Under the pieces are notes generated by a model. That model worked only from the letters and a program-made list of their open reading frames with translations, was not told the DNA's origin and did not search any database. From Oerskovia jenensis (GTDB lineage Bacteria; Actinomycetota; Actinomycetes; Actinomycetales; Cellulomonadaceae), in assembly GCF_016907235.1 (NCBI RefSeq), contig NZ_JAFBBO010000001.1, forward strand, positions 1-64,000: a stretch of 64,000 bases of DNA, given 5' to 3'. Positions 40,932 to 49,914 of the stretch are shown here, piece after piece (position 1 is the stretch's first letter; the number at the start of each line of letters is the position of its first letter). A program made the translations under genes and the position numbers.

Positions 40932-42748
40932 TGGTCGCGCAGGCCGAAGTCGTTCCCGGTCTCGCCCCGAAGCGCCAGACGCTCGGACGAACCGTCATCA
41001 AGTGGGTCACCTCGACCGACCACAAGACCATCGGGTACATGTACCTGATCACGTCGTTCATCTTCTTCTGCATCGGTGGCCTCATGGCCCTCGTGATACG
41101 GGCCGAGCTCTTCGAGCCCGGCATCCAGATCGTGCAGAGCAAGGAGCAGTACAACCAGCTCTTCACGATGCACGGCACGATCATGCTGCTGCTGTTCGCG
41201 ACGCCGCTCTTCGCGGGCTTCGCGAACGTCATCATGCCGCTGCAGATCGGCGCCCCTGACGTCGCCTTCCCGCGACTGAACATGTTCGCGTACTGGCTCT
41301 ACCTCTTCGGCGGGCTCATCGCCTCGGCCGGGTTCTTCACCCCGCAGGGCGCGGCGTCGTTCGGATGGTTCGCGTACGCGCCGCTGTCCAACACGACCTT
41401 CAGTCCAGGGGCAGGTGGGGATCTCTGGGTCTTCGGGCTCGCCCTCGCGGGCTTCGGGACCATCCTGGGTGCGGTCAACTTCATCACGACGATCATCACG
41501 ATGCGTGCCCCGGGCATGACGATGTTCCGCATGCCGATCTTCACCTGGAACACGCTCGTCACGAGCCTCCTGGTCCTGATGGCGTTCCCCCCGCTGGCCG
41601 CCGCGCTGTTCGCGCTCGGTGCCGACCGTCGCCTTGGCGCGCAGATCTTCAACCCGGAGAACGGTGGCGCCATCCTCTGGCAGCACCTCTTCTGGTTCTT
41701 CGGGCACCCCGAGGTCTACATCATCGCCCTGCCGTTCTTCGGCATCGTCTCCGAGATCCTGCCGGTCTTCAGCCGCAAGCCGATCTTCGGTTACAAGGGC
41801 CTCGTCTACGCGACGATCGCGATCGCCGCGCTGTCCGTGACGGTGTGGGCGCACCACATGTACGTGACCGGCGCTGTCCTGCTCCCGTTCTTCGCGTTCA
41901 TGACGATGCTCATCGCGGTACCGACCGGTGTGAAGTTCTTCAACTGGATCGGCACGATGTGGCGCGGCAAGCTCACGTTCGAGACGCCCATGCTCTGGTC
42001 GATCGGCTTCCTCGTGACCTTCCTCTTCGGTGGTCTCACGGGCGTCATCCTCTCGAGCCCTGCGCTGGACTTCAGCCTCTCCGACTCCTACTTCGTCGTG
42101 GCGCACTTCCACTACGTGGTCTTCGGCACCGTCGTGTTCGCGATGTTCGCCGGCTTCTACTTCTGGTGGCCCAAGTTCACCGGCCGCATGCTCAACGAGA
42201 AGCTCGGCAAGATCCACTTCTGGCTGCTCTTCATCGGCTTCCACGCGACCTTCCTCGTCCAGCACTGGCTGGGCGTGGCCGGCATGCCGCGTCGCTACGC
42301 GGACTACATGCCGGAGGAGGGGTTCACGTGGATGAACCAGGTCTCGACGGTCGGTGCGTTCATCCTCGCCGCCTCGACCCTGCCGTTCCTCTGGAACGTC
42401 TACACGACGTGGCGCAACGCGCCCAAGGTCACCGTGGACGACCCCTGGGGCTACGGTGCCTCGCTCGAGTGGGCCACGTCCTGCCCGCCGCCGCGACACA
42501 ACTTCACGTCGCTGCCCCGGATCCGCTCCGAGCGCCCCGCGTTCGACCTGCACCACCCCGAGGTCGCGGCCATGGACCACGCTGAGCCCAACCCGAACGT
42601 CCTGCAGCAGATCTACGGCGATGCAGACCGCCGCGGTGAGCAGCAGGTCGCCGCGGACCGGGTCGAGGGCACGGAGCACCCCAGCGCCAAGTCCTCGACG
42701 ATGATCATCGACGAGCCGCGCGACGGCCAGAAGGAGGACGGCAAGTGA
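40931..42748 (+). CDS. ctaD: cytochrome c oxidase subunit I
   Basis: Catalytic aa3 subunit that reduces oxygen and pumps protons. The 605-residue protein has 12 transmembrane helices. Haem a and CuB ligands are visible: [10 protein letters not shown] (haem a His), [10 protein letters not shown] (CuB His plus the crosslinked-Tyr region), WAHHMYVTG (two CuB His) and [10 protein letters not shown] (haem a3 and haem a His). The last 60 residues form a polar cytoplasmic tail. Start and stop overlap ctaC and ctaF. It is a clear member of the actinobacterial bcc-aa3 supercomplex. Confidence 0.98.
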   Translation: MVAQAEVVPGLAPKRQTLGRTVIKWVTSTDHKTIGYMYLITSFIFFCIGGLMALVIRAELFEPGIQIVQSKEQYNQLFTMHGTIMLLLFATPLFAGFANVIMPLQIGAPDVAFPRLNMFAYWLYLFGGLIASAGFFTPQGAASFGWFAYAPLSNTTFSPGAGGDLWVFGLALAGFGTILGAVNFITTIITMRAPGMTMFRMPIFTWNTLVTSLLVLMAFPPLAAALFALGADRRLGAQIFNPENGGAILWQHLFWFFGHPEVYIIALPFFGIVSEILPVFSRKPIFGYKGLVYATIAIAALSVTVWAHHMYVTGAVLLPFFAFMTMLIAVPTGVKFFNWIGTMWRGKLTFETPMLWSIGFLVTFLFGGLTGVILSSPALDFSLSDSYFVVAHFHYVVFGTVVFAMFAGFYFWWPKFTGRMLNEKLGKIHFWLLFIGFHATFLVQHWLGVAGMPRRYADYMPEEGFTWMNQVSTVGAFILAASTLPFLWNVYTTWRNAPKVTVDDPWGYGASLEWATSCPPPRHNFTSLPRIRSERPAFDLHHPEVAAMDHAEPNPNVLQQIYGDADRRGEQQVAADRVEGTEHPSAKSSTMIIDEPRDGQKEDGK

Positions 42749-43143
42749 AGGTCGAATCGAGGCTCCACCTCTTCCTCGCACCGTTCTTCCTCCTGATGGC
42801 GCTCGTCTACGGGTTCTGGAGCCACTGGGAGCCGGTCGGCTCCGCATCGCTGTTCCTGACCTTCGGGCTCGCAGCGATGATCGGTGGCTACCTGGCCCTC
42901 ACGGCCAAGCGCATCGACTCCCGCCCCGAGGACGACCCGGACGGCCTCATCGAGCAGGGCGCCGGCGACCAGGGCGTGTACGCGCCCTGGAGCTGGTGGC
43001 CGCTGGCCATCGCGGCCTCCGCCGCGATCGCCTTCCTGGGCCTCGCGCTCGGCTGGTGGATCCTCGGTGTCGGCGTCGTCCTCGGCGCCGTCGCCCTCGT
43101 GGGCTGGGTCTTCGAGTTCTCTCGCGGACAGCACGCGCACTGA
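42745..43143 (+). CDS. ctaF: cytochrome c oxidase subunit IV
   Basis: A small actinobacterial accessory subunit of aa3 oxidase. The 132-residue protein has four hydrophobic helices: [56 protein letters not shown] and [19 protein letters not shown]. The GTG start overlaps the ctaD stop (GTGA). Function is structural support of the oxidase in the supercomplex. It is the last gene of the operon, followed by a strong hairpin. Confidence 0.93.
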   Translation: MKVESRLHLFLAPFFLLMALVYGFWSHWEPVGSASLFLTFGLAAMIGGYLALTAKRIDSRPEDDPDGLIEQGAGDQGVYAPWSWWPLAIAASAAIAFLGLALGWWILGVGVVLGAVALVGWVFEFSRGQHAH

Positions 43144-43159
43144 TCGACCGCACGACACG

Positions 43160-43195
43160 ACGGGCCCCGTCTCCCTCCTGGGAGGCGGGGCCCGT
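43160..43195 (+). terminator. strong terminator of the ctaCDF operon
   Basis: ACGGGCCCCG plus CTCCC pairs with GGGAG plus CGGGGCCCGT around a 4-nt loop, 16 nt after the ctaF stop, followed by TCGTGTT. Confidence 0.75.
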
Positions 43196-43202
43196 TCGTG
43201 TT

Positions 43203-43290
43203 CTCGGGGCACGGGGGCACGAGACGATGGGGTGCGGGGGCACTGGGAGATGGCGTGCGGGGAGTGCGGGGCGCGGGGGAGTGCGTGGTC
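43203..43290. repeat. G-rich low-complexity tract
   Basis: The plus strand has many runs of three to five G separated by a few bases (GCGGGGGCACTGGGAG and similar), with loosely repeated GTGCGGGG units. The runs could in principle fold into a G-quadruplex. No gene is present here. Confidence 0.5.
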
Positions 43291-43335
43291 TCGGGCAGCG
43301 AAGGGCGGAGACCGCCACCCGCTCGTCCACTGACC

Positions 43336-44199
43336 TCAGACCCGGTGCGCAGCCGAGGACCGCTCCTGGACGAGGGCGGTGACGTCGACGATCCCGCCAG
43401 GCAGCCGTGCGACCAGGGCCTCGAGCGCGGGCGTCACGTACGTGACCGTGAGGAGGACCTCGAGCTGGTCGTCCTCCGTCACCGACTCCCCGAAGGCGAC
43501 GAGCAGGCCCTCCGGCACCTGTTCGTGCAGGCACCGTGCGGCCGCGACCTCGACCGCGGACCACCGGCTCGGGACGAGCACGATCCGGTCCTGGGTCCCA
43601 CGTCCGTGCACGCCTGCATGTCGGACGATCCGGACGGCCGCGTCGACGTCGGCGACCGTGACGCGGACGGTGACACCGCTCGCGCTCTCCTCCTCGGCGC
43701 AGGTCTCGGTGCCAGGACCCGTCTGGAGGGCAACGACGAGACCGAGCGTGTCGAGGGCACCCAGGATGTCCCTGGTGCCTGCGGTGAGCTGCGGTGGCGG
43801 ACGCCCGATCATCGACCGTGCCGGCGGCGGCGCCGCCATCGAAGCCGCCCCAGCAGGCGCAGCCGCAGCAGGCGCCGTCGCAGGCGTCCCAGCTGGATCG
43901 GCGGGCTCGCCGACCGCTCCGGCCTCGTCCTGGGTCGTGCGGTCCCTGTGACGGTCGAGGACGGTCACGTGAGCGACCAGGATCTCGTCGCCGGTCCAGA
44001 CCCCGACGACCTCCACGACGGTACCGAGCGCGTCGCGGGCGGGCCGGGACCCCGTGAGCGCCACCACCCACGGCGCATCCAGAGTGGGCGGCACCTGGTC
44101 GAGACCACGCGTCGCGTGCTCCAGGAGCAGGCCGTGGCGCCCTCGCGACGCGACGAGGACCCCGGTGGCCCAGACGTCAGTTCCCGCGACCACAGCCAT
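43336..44199 (-). CDS. hypothetical protein, repeated alpha/beta segment
   Basis: A 287-residue soluble protein with no recognised family. An N-terminal segment of about 105 residues (MAVVAGTDVWATGVLVASRG, WVVALTGSRPARDALG, VVGVWTGDEILVAHVTVLD) is followed by a low-complexity Ala/Pro linker (about 110-150) and a C-terminal segment of about 135 residues with VTVADVDAAVRIVRHAGVHG, RIVLVPSRWSAVEVAAARCL and EDDQLEVLLTVTYVTP. It could be an adaptor or regulatory protein. GAGAGGA lies upstream of the ATG. It is convergent with ctaF and read in the same direction as sodA. Confidence 0.65.
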   Translation of the reverse strand: MAVVAGTDVWATGVLVASRGRHGLLLEHATRGLDQVPPTLDAPWVVALTGSRPARDALGTVVEVVGVWTGDEILVAHVTVLDRHRDRTTQDEAGAVGEPADPAGTPATAPAAAAPAGAASMAAPPPARSMIGRPPPQLTAGTRDILGALDTLGLVVALQTGPGTETCAEEESASGVTVRVTVADVDAAVRIVRHAGVHGRGTQDRIVLVPSRWSAVEVAAARCLHEQVPEGLLVAFGESVTEDDQLEVLLTVTYVTPALEALVARLPGGIVDVTALVQERSSAAHRV

Positions 44200-44414
44200 G
44201 GCCAGTCGTCCTCTCGCCGCTCCGCGCCCATCCTCCCGGTACGGGACTGTCCGCGCCTCCCGGTGGTGCTGGAAGGGTGCGTGGCCGCGGCCGTGGCGCT
44301 GTCCGGCGGGGAAGGACGCACCGATGCGGTCGGCGTGTGCGTGGCTGACGCAGACCGACGAGCTCGCGCGTCGACGTCCGGGGAGGCATGTGACGCGGCG
44401 AGACCCTGCGGTTC

Positions 44415-44456
44415 GCGTCACGCGTCACGCGTCACGCGTCACGCGTCGTGCGTCAC
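44415..44456. repeat. 7-bp tandem repeat (GCGTCAC)n
   Basis: Four perfect GCGTCAC units are followed by GCGTCGT and a sixth GCGTCAC. This looks like slipped-strand expansion in non-coding DNA upstream of the 287-residue protein gene. The count may vary between strains. Confidence 0.8.
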
Positions 44457-44467
44457 GCACAGCACGA

Positions 44468-44510
44468 ACGGGCCGCACAGACACCCCGAGAAGGGGGCTG
44501 TGCGGCCCGT
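44468..44510 (-). terminator. strong terminator of sodA
   Basis: ACGGGCCGCACAG and CTGTGCGGCCCGT form a perfect 13-bp stem, extended inside by CCCC/GGGG. It lies about 16 nt past the sodA stop. Confidence 0.75.
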
Positions 44511-44526
44511 GGGGCGACGCGGGGGG

Positions 44527-45153
44527 TCAGGCGGGGATGATGAGGCCTTCGCCCTGGGTGCGGGCGCGTGCGAGGCGTGCGTCGGCGTCGGCCCAGTTGA
44601 CGAGGTTCCACCAGGCGGTGACGTAGTCGGCGCGCACGTTCTGGTAGTCGAGGTAGTAGGCGTGCTCCCAGACGTCGAGCAGGACGATCGGGACCAGGCC
44701 CAGGGCGATGTTGCCCTGCTGGTCGTAGAGCTGGACGATGATGAGCTTCTTGCCGAGGGTGTCCCAGGCGAGGATGGCCCAGCCCGAGCCCTGGACGCCT
44801 GCGGCGACGGCGGCGAAGTGCTTCTTGAACTTCTCGAACGAGCCGAAGTCCTCGGCGATGGCTGCGGCGATGTCGCCGGTGGGCTCGCCACCGCCCTCGG
44901 GGGAGAGGTTGGTCCAGAAGGCGGAGTGGTTGACGTGGCCGCCGAGGTTGAACGCGAGGTTCTTCTCGTGGAGGTTGACCGCGGCGAGGTCGCCCGAGTC
45001 GCGGGCCTCGGCGAGCTTGTCGAGCGCGGTGTTGGCGCCGGTCACGTAGGCCTGGTGGTGCTTGGAGTGGTGCAGCTCCATGATGCGGCCGGAGATGTGG
45101 GGCTCGAGTGCGCCGTAGTCGTACGACAGCTCGGGAAGGGTGTAGACAGCCAT
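44527..45153 (-). CDS. sodA: superoxide dismutase, Fe/Mn type
   Basis: Cytosolic enzyme that dismutates superoxide to oxygen and peroxide. The 208-residue protein has all metal ligands in context: [13 protein letters not shown] (first His), [11 protein letters not shown] (second His), and [15 protein letters not shown] (Asp and His). The GSGWAILAW stretch of the family is present. Whether iron or manganese is used cannot be settled from sequence alone. An AGGAGG site precedes the ATG. The promoter has a 12-bp palindrome in its spacer. It sits between the two cytochrome operons, in line with protection against respiratory by-products. Confidence 0.96.
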   Translation of the reverse strand: MAVYTLPELSYDYGALEPHISGRIMELHHSKHHQAYVTGANTALDKLAEARDSGDLAAVNLHEKNLAFNLGGHVNHSAFWTNLSPEGGGEPTGDIAAAIAEDFGSFEKFKKHFAAVAAGVQGSGWAILAWDTLGKKLIIVQLYDQQGNIALGLVPIVLLDVWEHAYYLDYQNVRADYVTAWWNLVNWADADARLARARTQGEGLIIPA

Positions 45154-45200
45154 ACCGGAAGGCCTCCTGGGTCGGGTGTCGCGCCGGGATCAGTGCGACA

Positions 45201-45229
45201 ACTGTGGCGAACATGTTCGGTCGGTGCAA
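45201..45229 (-). promoter_or_regulatory. sodA promoter
   Basis: TTGCAC -35 and CACAGT -10 on the minus strand are separated by exactly 17 bp. The spacer contains a perfect palindrome. Confidence 0.5.
45208..45219. promoter_or_regulatory. 12-bp palindrome in the sodA promoter spacer
   Basis: CGAACATGTTCG is perfectly self-complementary. Its place between -35 and -10 is ideal for repression. It resembles an SOS box but has only two bases between GAAC and GTTC, where actinobacterial LexA sites have four, so another regulator is more likely. Confidence 0.5.
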
Positions 45230-45259
45230 AACCGAGCGAACACGACACCCCTGGAACGC

Positions 45260-45312
45260 CGACGACCCGTGAGATTGTTCCGGCGTGCGCCGGGCAGTCT
45301 CACGGGTCGTCG
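45260..45312 (-). terminator. two-tier terminator of the ctaE-qcr operon
   Basis: CGACGACCCGTGAGA and TCTCACGGGTCGTCG form a perfect 15-bp stem, with an inner CCGGC/GCCGG pairing. It begins 18 nt past the qcrB stop. Confidence 0.75.
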
Positions 45313-45329
45313 TGCTCGCGGGGAGCGGG

Positions 45330-47042
45330 TCAGTGCTTGGTGCTGCCGGTGTCGTCAGGGTTGACGATGTGGCTGCCGCCACCCACTGCCGAGCCGGACT
45401 CCACGGCGTGCGTGGTGTCCGCGGCGCCGAGGGCGTCGTGCTCGCCGTGCGAGTGGGACGCTGCGACCTCCGAGGGGGTCACGGGCTCGACCCGGTCCTC
45501 GTAGAAGAAGCGCGAGAGGCGCTGCATCCGGCGGTCCTTCTTGTAGCCCTTGCGGCGGACACCGCGAGAGTCGGTCGCCGGCTCGATCTCGAGGGGGGCG
45601 TGCGCCGTGTAGTTCACACGGAGCCAGCGCTCCTGGTCGTCGAGCGGACGGTGGACCTCGATGTACTCACCGTGCGCGAAGCGCACGATGCGTCCGGTCT
45701 CGTGGCCGTGCAGGACGAGCTCGCGGTCCTTGCGCTGGAGCCCGAGGCAGATGCGCTTGGTGATCCAGAAGGCGATCACCGGGCCGACGAAGAGCAGCAC
45801 GCGGAAGACCCACGTGATCGCGTTGATCGACAGGTGGAAGTGCGTCGCGATGAGGTCGTTCGACCCGGCGAGAGCCAGGATGATGAACGCCGTCAGGAAA
45901 GCGACTCCCAGACCGGTGCGGACGGGGACGTTGCGCGGACGGTCGAGCACGTGGTGCTCGCGCTTGTCCTTGGTCACGGCCGCCTCGAGGAACGGGTAGA
46001 CCGCGAGGAACGTGAACAGCAGACCCGGGATCACGACCGCCGGGATCAGGATGTTGAGCGAGAGCGTGTAGCCCGCGATCACGTACTCCGTCTGCCCCGG
46101 CATGAGTCGTAGCGAACCCTCGAGGAAGAGCATGTACCAGTCGGGCTGCGCACCGGCCGAGACGGGGGAGGGGTCGTACGGTCCGTAGTTCCAGACGTTG
46201 TTGATGGCCATCGTGGCGCCCATCGCGGCGATGACGCCGAACACCACGAAGAAGAAGCCACCGGCCTTGGCGACGTACACGGGGAACAGCGGGAAGCCGA
46301 CGACGTTGGCGTTCGTGCGGCCACCACCCGGGTACTGCGTGTGCTTGTGCAGCACGACGAAGAACAGGTGGAGGGCGACGAGGGCCAGGATGAGGCCGGG
46401 AACCACGAGGATGTGCAGCGTGAAGAGCCTCGGGATGATGTGCTCGCCCGGGAACTCGCCACCGAAGATGAAGTACGACATGTACGACCCGATGATCGGG
46501 ATCGACTTGACGACGCCGTCGGTGATGCGCAGACCGTTGCCGGACAGGACGTCGTCGGGGAGCGAGTAGCCCGTGAAGCCCGCGGCGAGGCCCAGGATCA
46601 TCAGGAGGAACCCGACCATCCAGTTGAGCTCACGCGGCTTGCGGAACGCACCCGTGAAGAAGACGCGCATCATGTGGGTCACGATCGCCGCCATGAACAG
46701 CAGCGCCGACCAGTGGTGGATCTGACGCATCAGGAGCCCACCGCGCACCTCGAACGAGGTGTGCAGCGTCGAGGCGAAGGCCTCGGACATGAGCTGGCCG
46801 TCCATCGTGGCGGGCTCGCCGTGGTACGTGACCAGGCCCATGCTCGGCACGAAGAACATCGTCAGGAAGAAGCCCGAGATGATGAGGACGACGAACGAGT
46901 AGAGCGCGATCTCGCCCAGGAGGAACGACCAGTGGTCAGGGAAGACCTTGCGGGCGAACTCCTTGACGGCCCCGGCGATACCGGTCCGCTGGTCCAGATA
47001 GTCTGCGGTCGCTTCAGCGGGTCCCGCGGTGCTGGTGCTCAC
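45330..47042 (-). CDS. qcrB: cytochrome b of the bcc complex
   Basis: The b-type, menaquinol-oxidising subunit of the actinobacterial bc1-like complex. The 570-residue protein has an extra-long C-terminal part that is typical of actinobacteria. Haem-ligating histidines appear in the helices holding RQIHHWSALLFMAAIVTHMM and LFTLHILVVPGLI through LHLFFVVLHKHTQYPGG. The quinol-site motif is PDWY, instead of PEWY. Eight transmembrane helices are expected. The GTG start overlaps the qcrA stop by 4 nt. It is the last gene of ctaE-qcrC-qcrA-qcrB. Confidence 0.97.
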   Translation of the reverse strand: MSTSTAGPAEATADYLDQRTGIAGAVKEFARKVFPDHWSFLLGEIALYSFVVLIISGFFLTMFFVPSMGLVTYHGEPATMDGQLMSEAFASTLHTSFEVRGGLLMRQIHHWSALLFMAAIVTHMMRVFFTGAFRKPRELNWMVGFLLMILGLAAGFTGYSLPDDVLSGNGLRITDGVVKSIPIIGSYMSYFIFGGEFPGEHIIPRLFTLHILVVPGLILALVALHLFFVVLHKHTQYPGGGRTNANVVGFPLFPVYVAKAGGFFFVVFGVIAAMGATMAINNVWNYGPYDPSPVSAGAQPDWYMLFLEGSLRLMPGQTEYVIAGYTLSLNILIPAVVIPGLLFTFLAVYPFLEAAVTKDKREHHVLDRPRNVPVRTGLGVAFLTAFIILALAGSNDLIATHFHLSINAITWVFRVLLFVGPVIAFWITKRICLGLQRKDRELVLHGHETGRIVRFAHGEYIEVHRPLDDQERWLRVNYTAHAPLEIEPATDSRGVRRKGYKKDRRMQRLSRFFYEDRVEPVTPSEVAASHSHGEHDALGAADTTHAVESGSAVGGGSHIVNPDDTGSTKH

Positions 47043-48070
47043 TTGAGGCGCTCCCAGTAGCTCGGTCCGACGGGCTCCAGGAAGTCGCTCTGAGCGATCA
47101 GGTAGCCCTCGTCGTCAACGGTGATCGGCAGCTGCGGGAGCGGCCGCTTGGCGGGGCCGAAGACGACCTTCGCGCCGTCCGCGACGTCGAAGGTCGACTG
47201 GTGGCACGGGCACAGCAGGTGGTGGGTCTGCTGCTCGTAGAGCGCGACCGGGCAACCGACGTGGGTGCAGACCTTGGAGTACGCGACGATGCCGTCGTAC
47301 GACCAGTCCTTGCGGTCCTCCGCCTCCGTGAGGTCGCGCGGGTCGAGGCGGACCATGAGGACGATCGCCTTGGCCTTCTCGGAGATCCACTCGTGCGAGG
47401 TGCGCACCTCTTCGGGCACGTCGGGGATGACGTGCACAGCACTGCCGATCGTGACGTCCTCGGCCTTGATCGGGCGGCCCGAGGGGTCGAGCGCGAGGCG
47501 CATCTTGGGCTTCCAGAGCGTGTGGCGGAACTTGTTGACGTTCCAGTCTCCACCCACCTCGGCCACGAGGGGAACAGCGATCGCGAGCGGAAAGAGCGCG
47601 AGAGCGGTGACGACCGCGCCCTTGAGCACACCACGACGGGCGATGCCCGAGTCCTGTGCGCCCTCGGTGAGGGCCTGCACGGCCTCGGCCCGGACGGCGT
47701 CCGAGCTGCGCTGGGCGTGCCGCTCGTCGACGTGCTCGTGGTCCGACATGAGGGTCTTGGCCCAGTGCACGGCAGCGAGGCCGATGCCCAGCAGGGCGAA
47801 GGCGAGGCCGAGCCCGATGACGAGGTTGGCCGTCCGGATCCCCGCGACGGAGGTGTCCTCGGGCAGTGCGAAGAACGCGACCAGCATGCCGATGGTGCCG
47901 ATGATCGAGATCGTGAAGAGGATCACGACCTGCGTCTCGGCACGCTTGGCGGCCCGGGGGTCGCGGTCTGCCATCCGGCTCTTGTGAGCCGGGATACCCG
48001 GATCCTGGAAGCGGTCGAGCTCGTGCCCGTCCTGCTTCGTCAGGTCCGTCGAGTTCTGGTTGTCGCTCAC
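47039..48070 (-). CDS. qcrA: Rieske iron-sulfur protein
   Basis: Carries the [2Fe-2S] cluster that takes the first electron from menaquinol. The 343-residue protein has three N-terminal helices, as in other actinobacteria, with RVLKGAVVTALALFPLAI-type hydrophobic stretch before the head domain. Cluster ligands are C268 and H270 in CTHVGC and C287 and H290 in CPCHQSTFD, with C273 and C289 for the disulfide. It starts at GTG overlapping the qcrC stop by 4 nt and ends overlapping qcrB, so translation is coupled throughout. Confidence 0.97.
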   Translation of the reverse strand: MSDNQNSTDLTKQDGHELDRFQDPGIPAHKSRMADRDPRAAKRAETQVVILFTISIIGTIGMLVAFFALPEDTSVAGIRTANLVIGLGLAFALLGIGLAAVHWAKTLMSDHEHVDERHAQRSSDAVRAEAVQALTEGAQDSGIARRGVLKGAVVTALALFPLAIAVPLVAEVGGDWNVNKFRHTLWKPKMRLALDPSGRPIKAEDVTIGSAVHVIPDVPEEVRTSHEWISEKAKAIVLMVRLDPRDLTEAEDRKDWSYDGIVAYSKVCTHVGCPVALYEQQTHHLLCPCHQSTFDVADGAKVVFGPAKRPLPQLPITVDDEGYLIAQSDFLEPVGPSYWERLK

Positions 48071-48846
48071 GACGACTTCGCTCCGATCCACACAGCGGCG
48101 CCGATCAGCAGGCCCATGCCCACGATCCACACCCAGAGGCCCTCGCTGACGGGGCCGAGAGAACCAAGGGACAGCCCACCGGCGGAGCCGTCACGCTGCT
48201 CGACGAGGTACGCGATGACGTCGCGCTTCTCGTCGGGCGTGATGTTCATGTCGTTGAACACCGGCATGGACTGCGGTCCGGTCTGCATGGCCTGGTAGAT
48301 GTTGCGCTCCGAGGTGTCCCACAGCGGGGGCGCGAACTTGCCCTCGGACAGGGCACCGCCCGCACCGACGGCGTTGTGGCACATCGCGCAGTTGGTGCGG
48401 AAGACCGCAGCACCGTTCGACGGGTCACCGAGCGAGGCGTCGACCTGCTCGTCCGTGGGGATCGCCGGGCCGGCGCCCAGGGAGGCGACGTAGGCAGCGA
48501 GCTGCGCCGTCTGCTCCTCGTCGAACTGACGCGGCTTCTGGATGGCCTGAGGGCCTTCCATCTGCATGGGCATACGACCGGTCGACACCTGGAAGTCGAC
48601 ACTGGCCGCTCCGACGCCGACGAGGGACGGCACGGTGTCCGACCCTTCGGCGTTGGGGCCGTGGCAGGTGGCGCAGTTCGCCTGGAAAAGCTTCTGGCCT
48701 GACTCGATGTCCTCGGTGCTGGCGGTGTCAGCGCTGGCTGGACTCGGGGCAAAGGCGGCGTAGACGCCGCCGGTGACCAGCAGCGCCAGCAGCAGCAGCA
48801 CGACCGGTGCGAAGCGGTGGTGTCTGCGGGCGGCGAGTGCCTTCAC
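48067..48846 (-). CDS. qcrC: dihaem cytochrome c subunit
   Basis: Two-haem c-type cytochrome that transfers electrons from the Rieske protein to CtaC. The 259-residue protein has a basic N-terminus and hydrophobic anchor (about 12-34), two CxxCH haem sites (C58-H62 in NCATCHGPN, C153-H157 in NCAMCHNAV) and a C-terminal transmembrane helix (LWVWIVGMGLLIGAAVWIG). The dihaem architecture replaces a soluble cytochrome c in actinobacteria. The GTG start is chosen because GAGGA lies 8 nt upstream. It is second in the operon after ctaE. Confidence 0.96.
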   Translation of the reverse strand: MKALAARRHHRFAPVVLLLLALLVTGGVYAAFAPSPASADTASTEDIESGQKLFQANCATCHGPNAEGSDTVPSLVGVGAASVDFQVSTGRMPMQMEGPQAIQKPRQFDEEQTAQLAAYVASLGAGPAIPTDEQVDASLGDPSNGAAVFRTNCAMCHNAVGAGGALSEGKFAPPLWDTSERNIYQAMQTGPQSMPVFNDMNITPDEKRDVIAYLVEQRDGSAGGLSLGSLGPVSEGLWVWIVGMGLLIGAAVWIGAKSS

Positions 48847-48927
48847 GAAATGATCCTCGTCTCGCAAGTGGGGGGTGCAGGGGGCAGATGTGGTTGTCCG
48901 GGCATCGGTGCCACGGACGTCACCGCG

Positions 48928-49578
48928 TCAGCGGAGGATGTAGATCACGAAGAACAGTGCGATCCACACGACGTCGACGAAGTGCCAGTAGTAGGACGTC
49001 ACGATGCCGGTGGTGGCCTCGTGGTGCCCGAAGTTCTTGGCGGAGAAAGACCGACCGAGAAGGAACAGGAAGGCGATCAGGCCACCCACGACGTGGAGTC
49101 CGTGGAAGCCTGTGGCCAGGAAGAAGACCGAGCCGTAGGGGTGCGACGAGATGGTGAGTCCCTCGTGCACGAGCTCGGCGTACTCGAAGACCTGACCGCC
49201 GATGAAGAACGCACCCATGAGGTACGTGAGCGTGATCCACTCGTTCATCCCCCACCGGTTGACCTGGAAGATCGATCCGGTGCGGACGGGCTGGAAACGC
49301 TCCGCCGCGAGGACACCCAGCTGGCACGTCACGGAGGACAGCACCAGGATCGACGTGTTGATCACGGCGAAGGGGATGTTGAGCTTCTCGGTCTGAGAAG
49401 CCCACTCCTCGGCGGGTATCACCGATCGAGCGGTGAAGTACATAGCGAACAGTCCAGCGAAGAACATGAGCTCGCTGGCCAGCCACACGATCGTCCCGAC
49501 CGAGACAGGGTTCGGTCGGTTGACGCTCACGTGCTGGTGGGCGTGGGGGGCAGCCGTTGCGGTCGACACATCAGCCAT
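48928..49578 (-). CDS. ctaE: cytochrome c oxidase subunit III
   Basis: A membrane subunit of aa3 oxidase. The 216-residue protein has five hydrophobic helices; family motifs include [41 protein letters not shown] and [21 protein letters not shown], with the Glu and His residues of the subunit III core. A histidine-containing N-terminus (APHAHQHVS) precedes the first helix. It is the first gene of the ctaE-qcrCAB operon, separated from ctaCDF by 5.8 kb, a common layout in actinobacteria. The ATG was chosen at [11 protein letters not shown]. Confidence 0.95.
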   Translation of the reverse strand: MADVSTATAAPHAHQHVSVNRPNPVSVGTIVWLASELMFFAGLFAMYFTARSVIPAEEWASQTEKLNIPFAVINTSILVLSSVTCQLGVLAAERFQPVRTGSIFQVNRWGMNEWITLTYLMGAFFIGGQVFEYAELVHEGLTISSHPYGSVFFLATGFHGLHVVGGLIAFLFLLGRSFSAKNFGHHEATTGIVTSYYWHFVDVVWIALFFVIYILR

Positions 49579-49914
49579 TATGGCCGACGTCGGAGCGATT
49601 TGGACCACTGGATCGAGAGGTGGCGCGCGGCGAATCTCACAAACTCTCCAGATTCTCCCACCAACCCCTGCACTTCGTGACGGATCACGGTCAAGTGCCA
49701 TGAAACGGCGGGAATTCGGGGGTCGTGACCAGGGCCTGGAATGCCCGCGTCCGTCGCGGCGCGCGAGGATGTCGCGCGGGCGTCCGACGTGCCAAGATGC
49801 CCAGGAGTGCTGTGCCTCCGGCTCGGCGATCACGGTGGTCTCCCACCGGACGACCGGTGCGCACGAGCAGGCTCGACCGGAACCGGACGAGACCCGACCC
49901 AGAAGGAGGCGACG
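49579..49914. other. divergent gap between ctaE and receiver gene
   Basis: No gene beyond weak frames. The gap must contain the ctaE-qcr promoter. A dyad is listed separately. TTGACC occurs within the dyad on the minus strand, but no -10 at the right distance is convincing. Confidence 0.5.
49670..49698. promoter_or_regulatory. dyad in the ctaE upstream region
   Basis: GCACTT and AAGTGC flank a 17-bp centre that itself contains TGACGGATCACGGTCA-like symmetry. It lies about 100 bp upstream of ctaE. It may be an operator for the respiratory operon; no regulator can be named. Confidence 0.35.

Larger units (their letters stand above)
44200..44526. other. gap between the hypothetical gene and sodA
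   Basis: No credible gene. The gap holds a heptanucleotide tandem repeat and the sodA terminator, both listed separately. Confidence 0.55.

Noticed and set aside
43203-43290. A small gene in the G-rich tract
   Set aside because: The frames here are low-complexity, have no ribosome site, and cross the ctaCDF terminator region.
45208-45219. LexA (SOS) box at sodA
   Set aside because: Actinobacterial LexA sites have four bases between GAAC and GTTC; this site has two. sodA is not a usual SOS gene.
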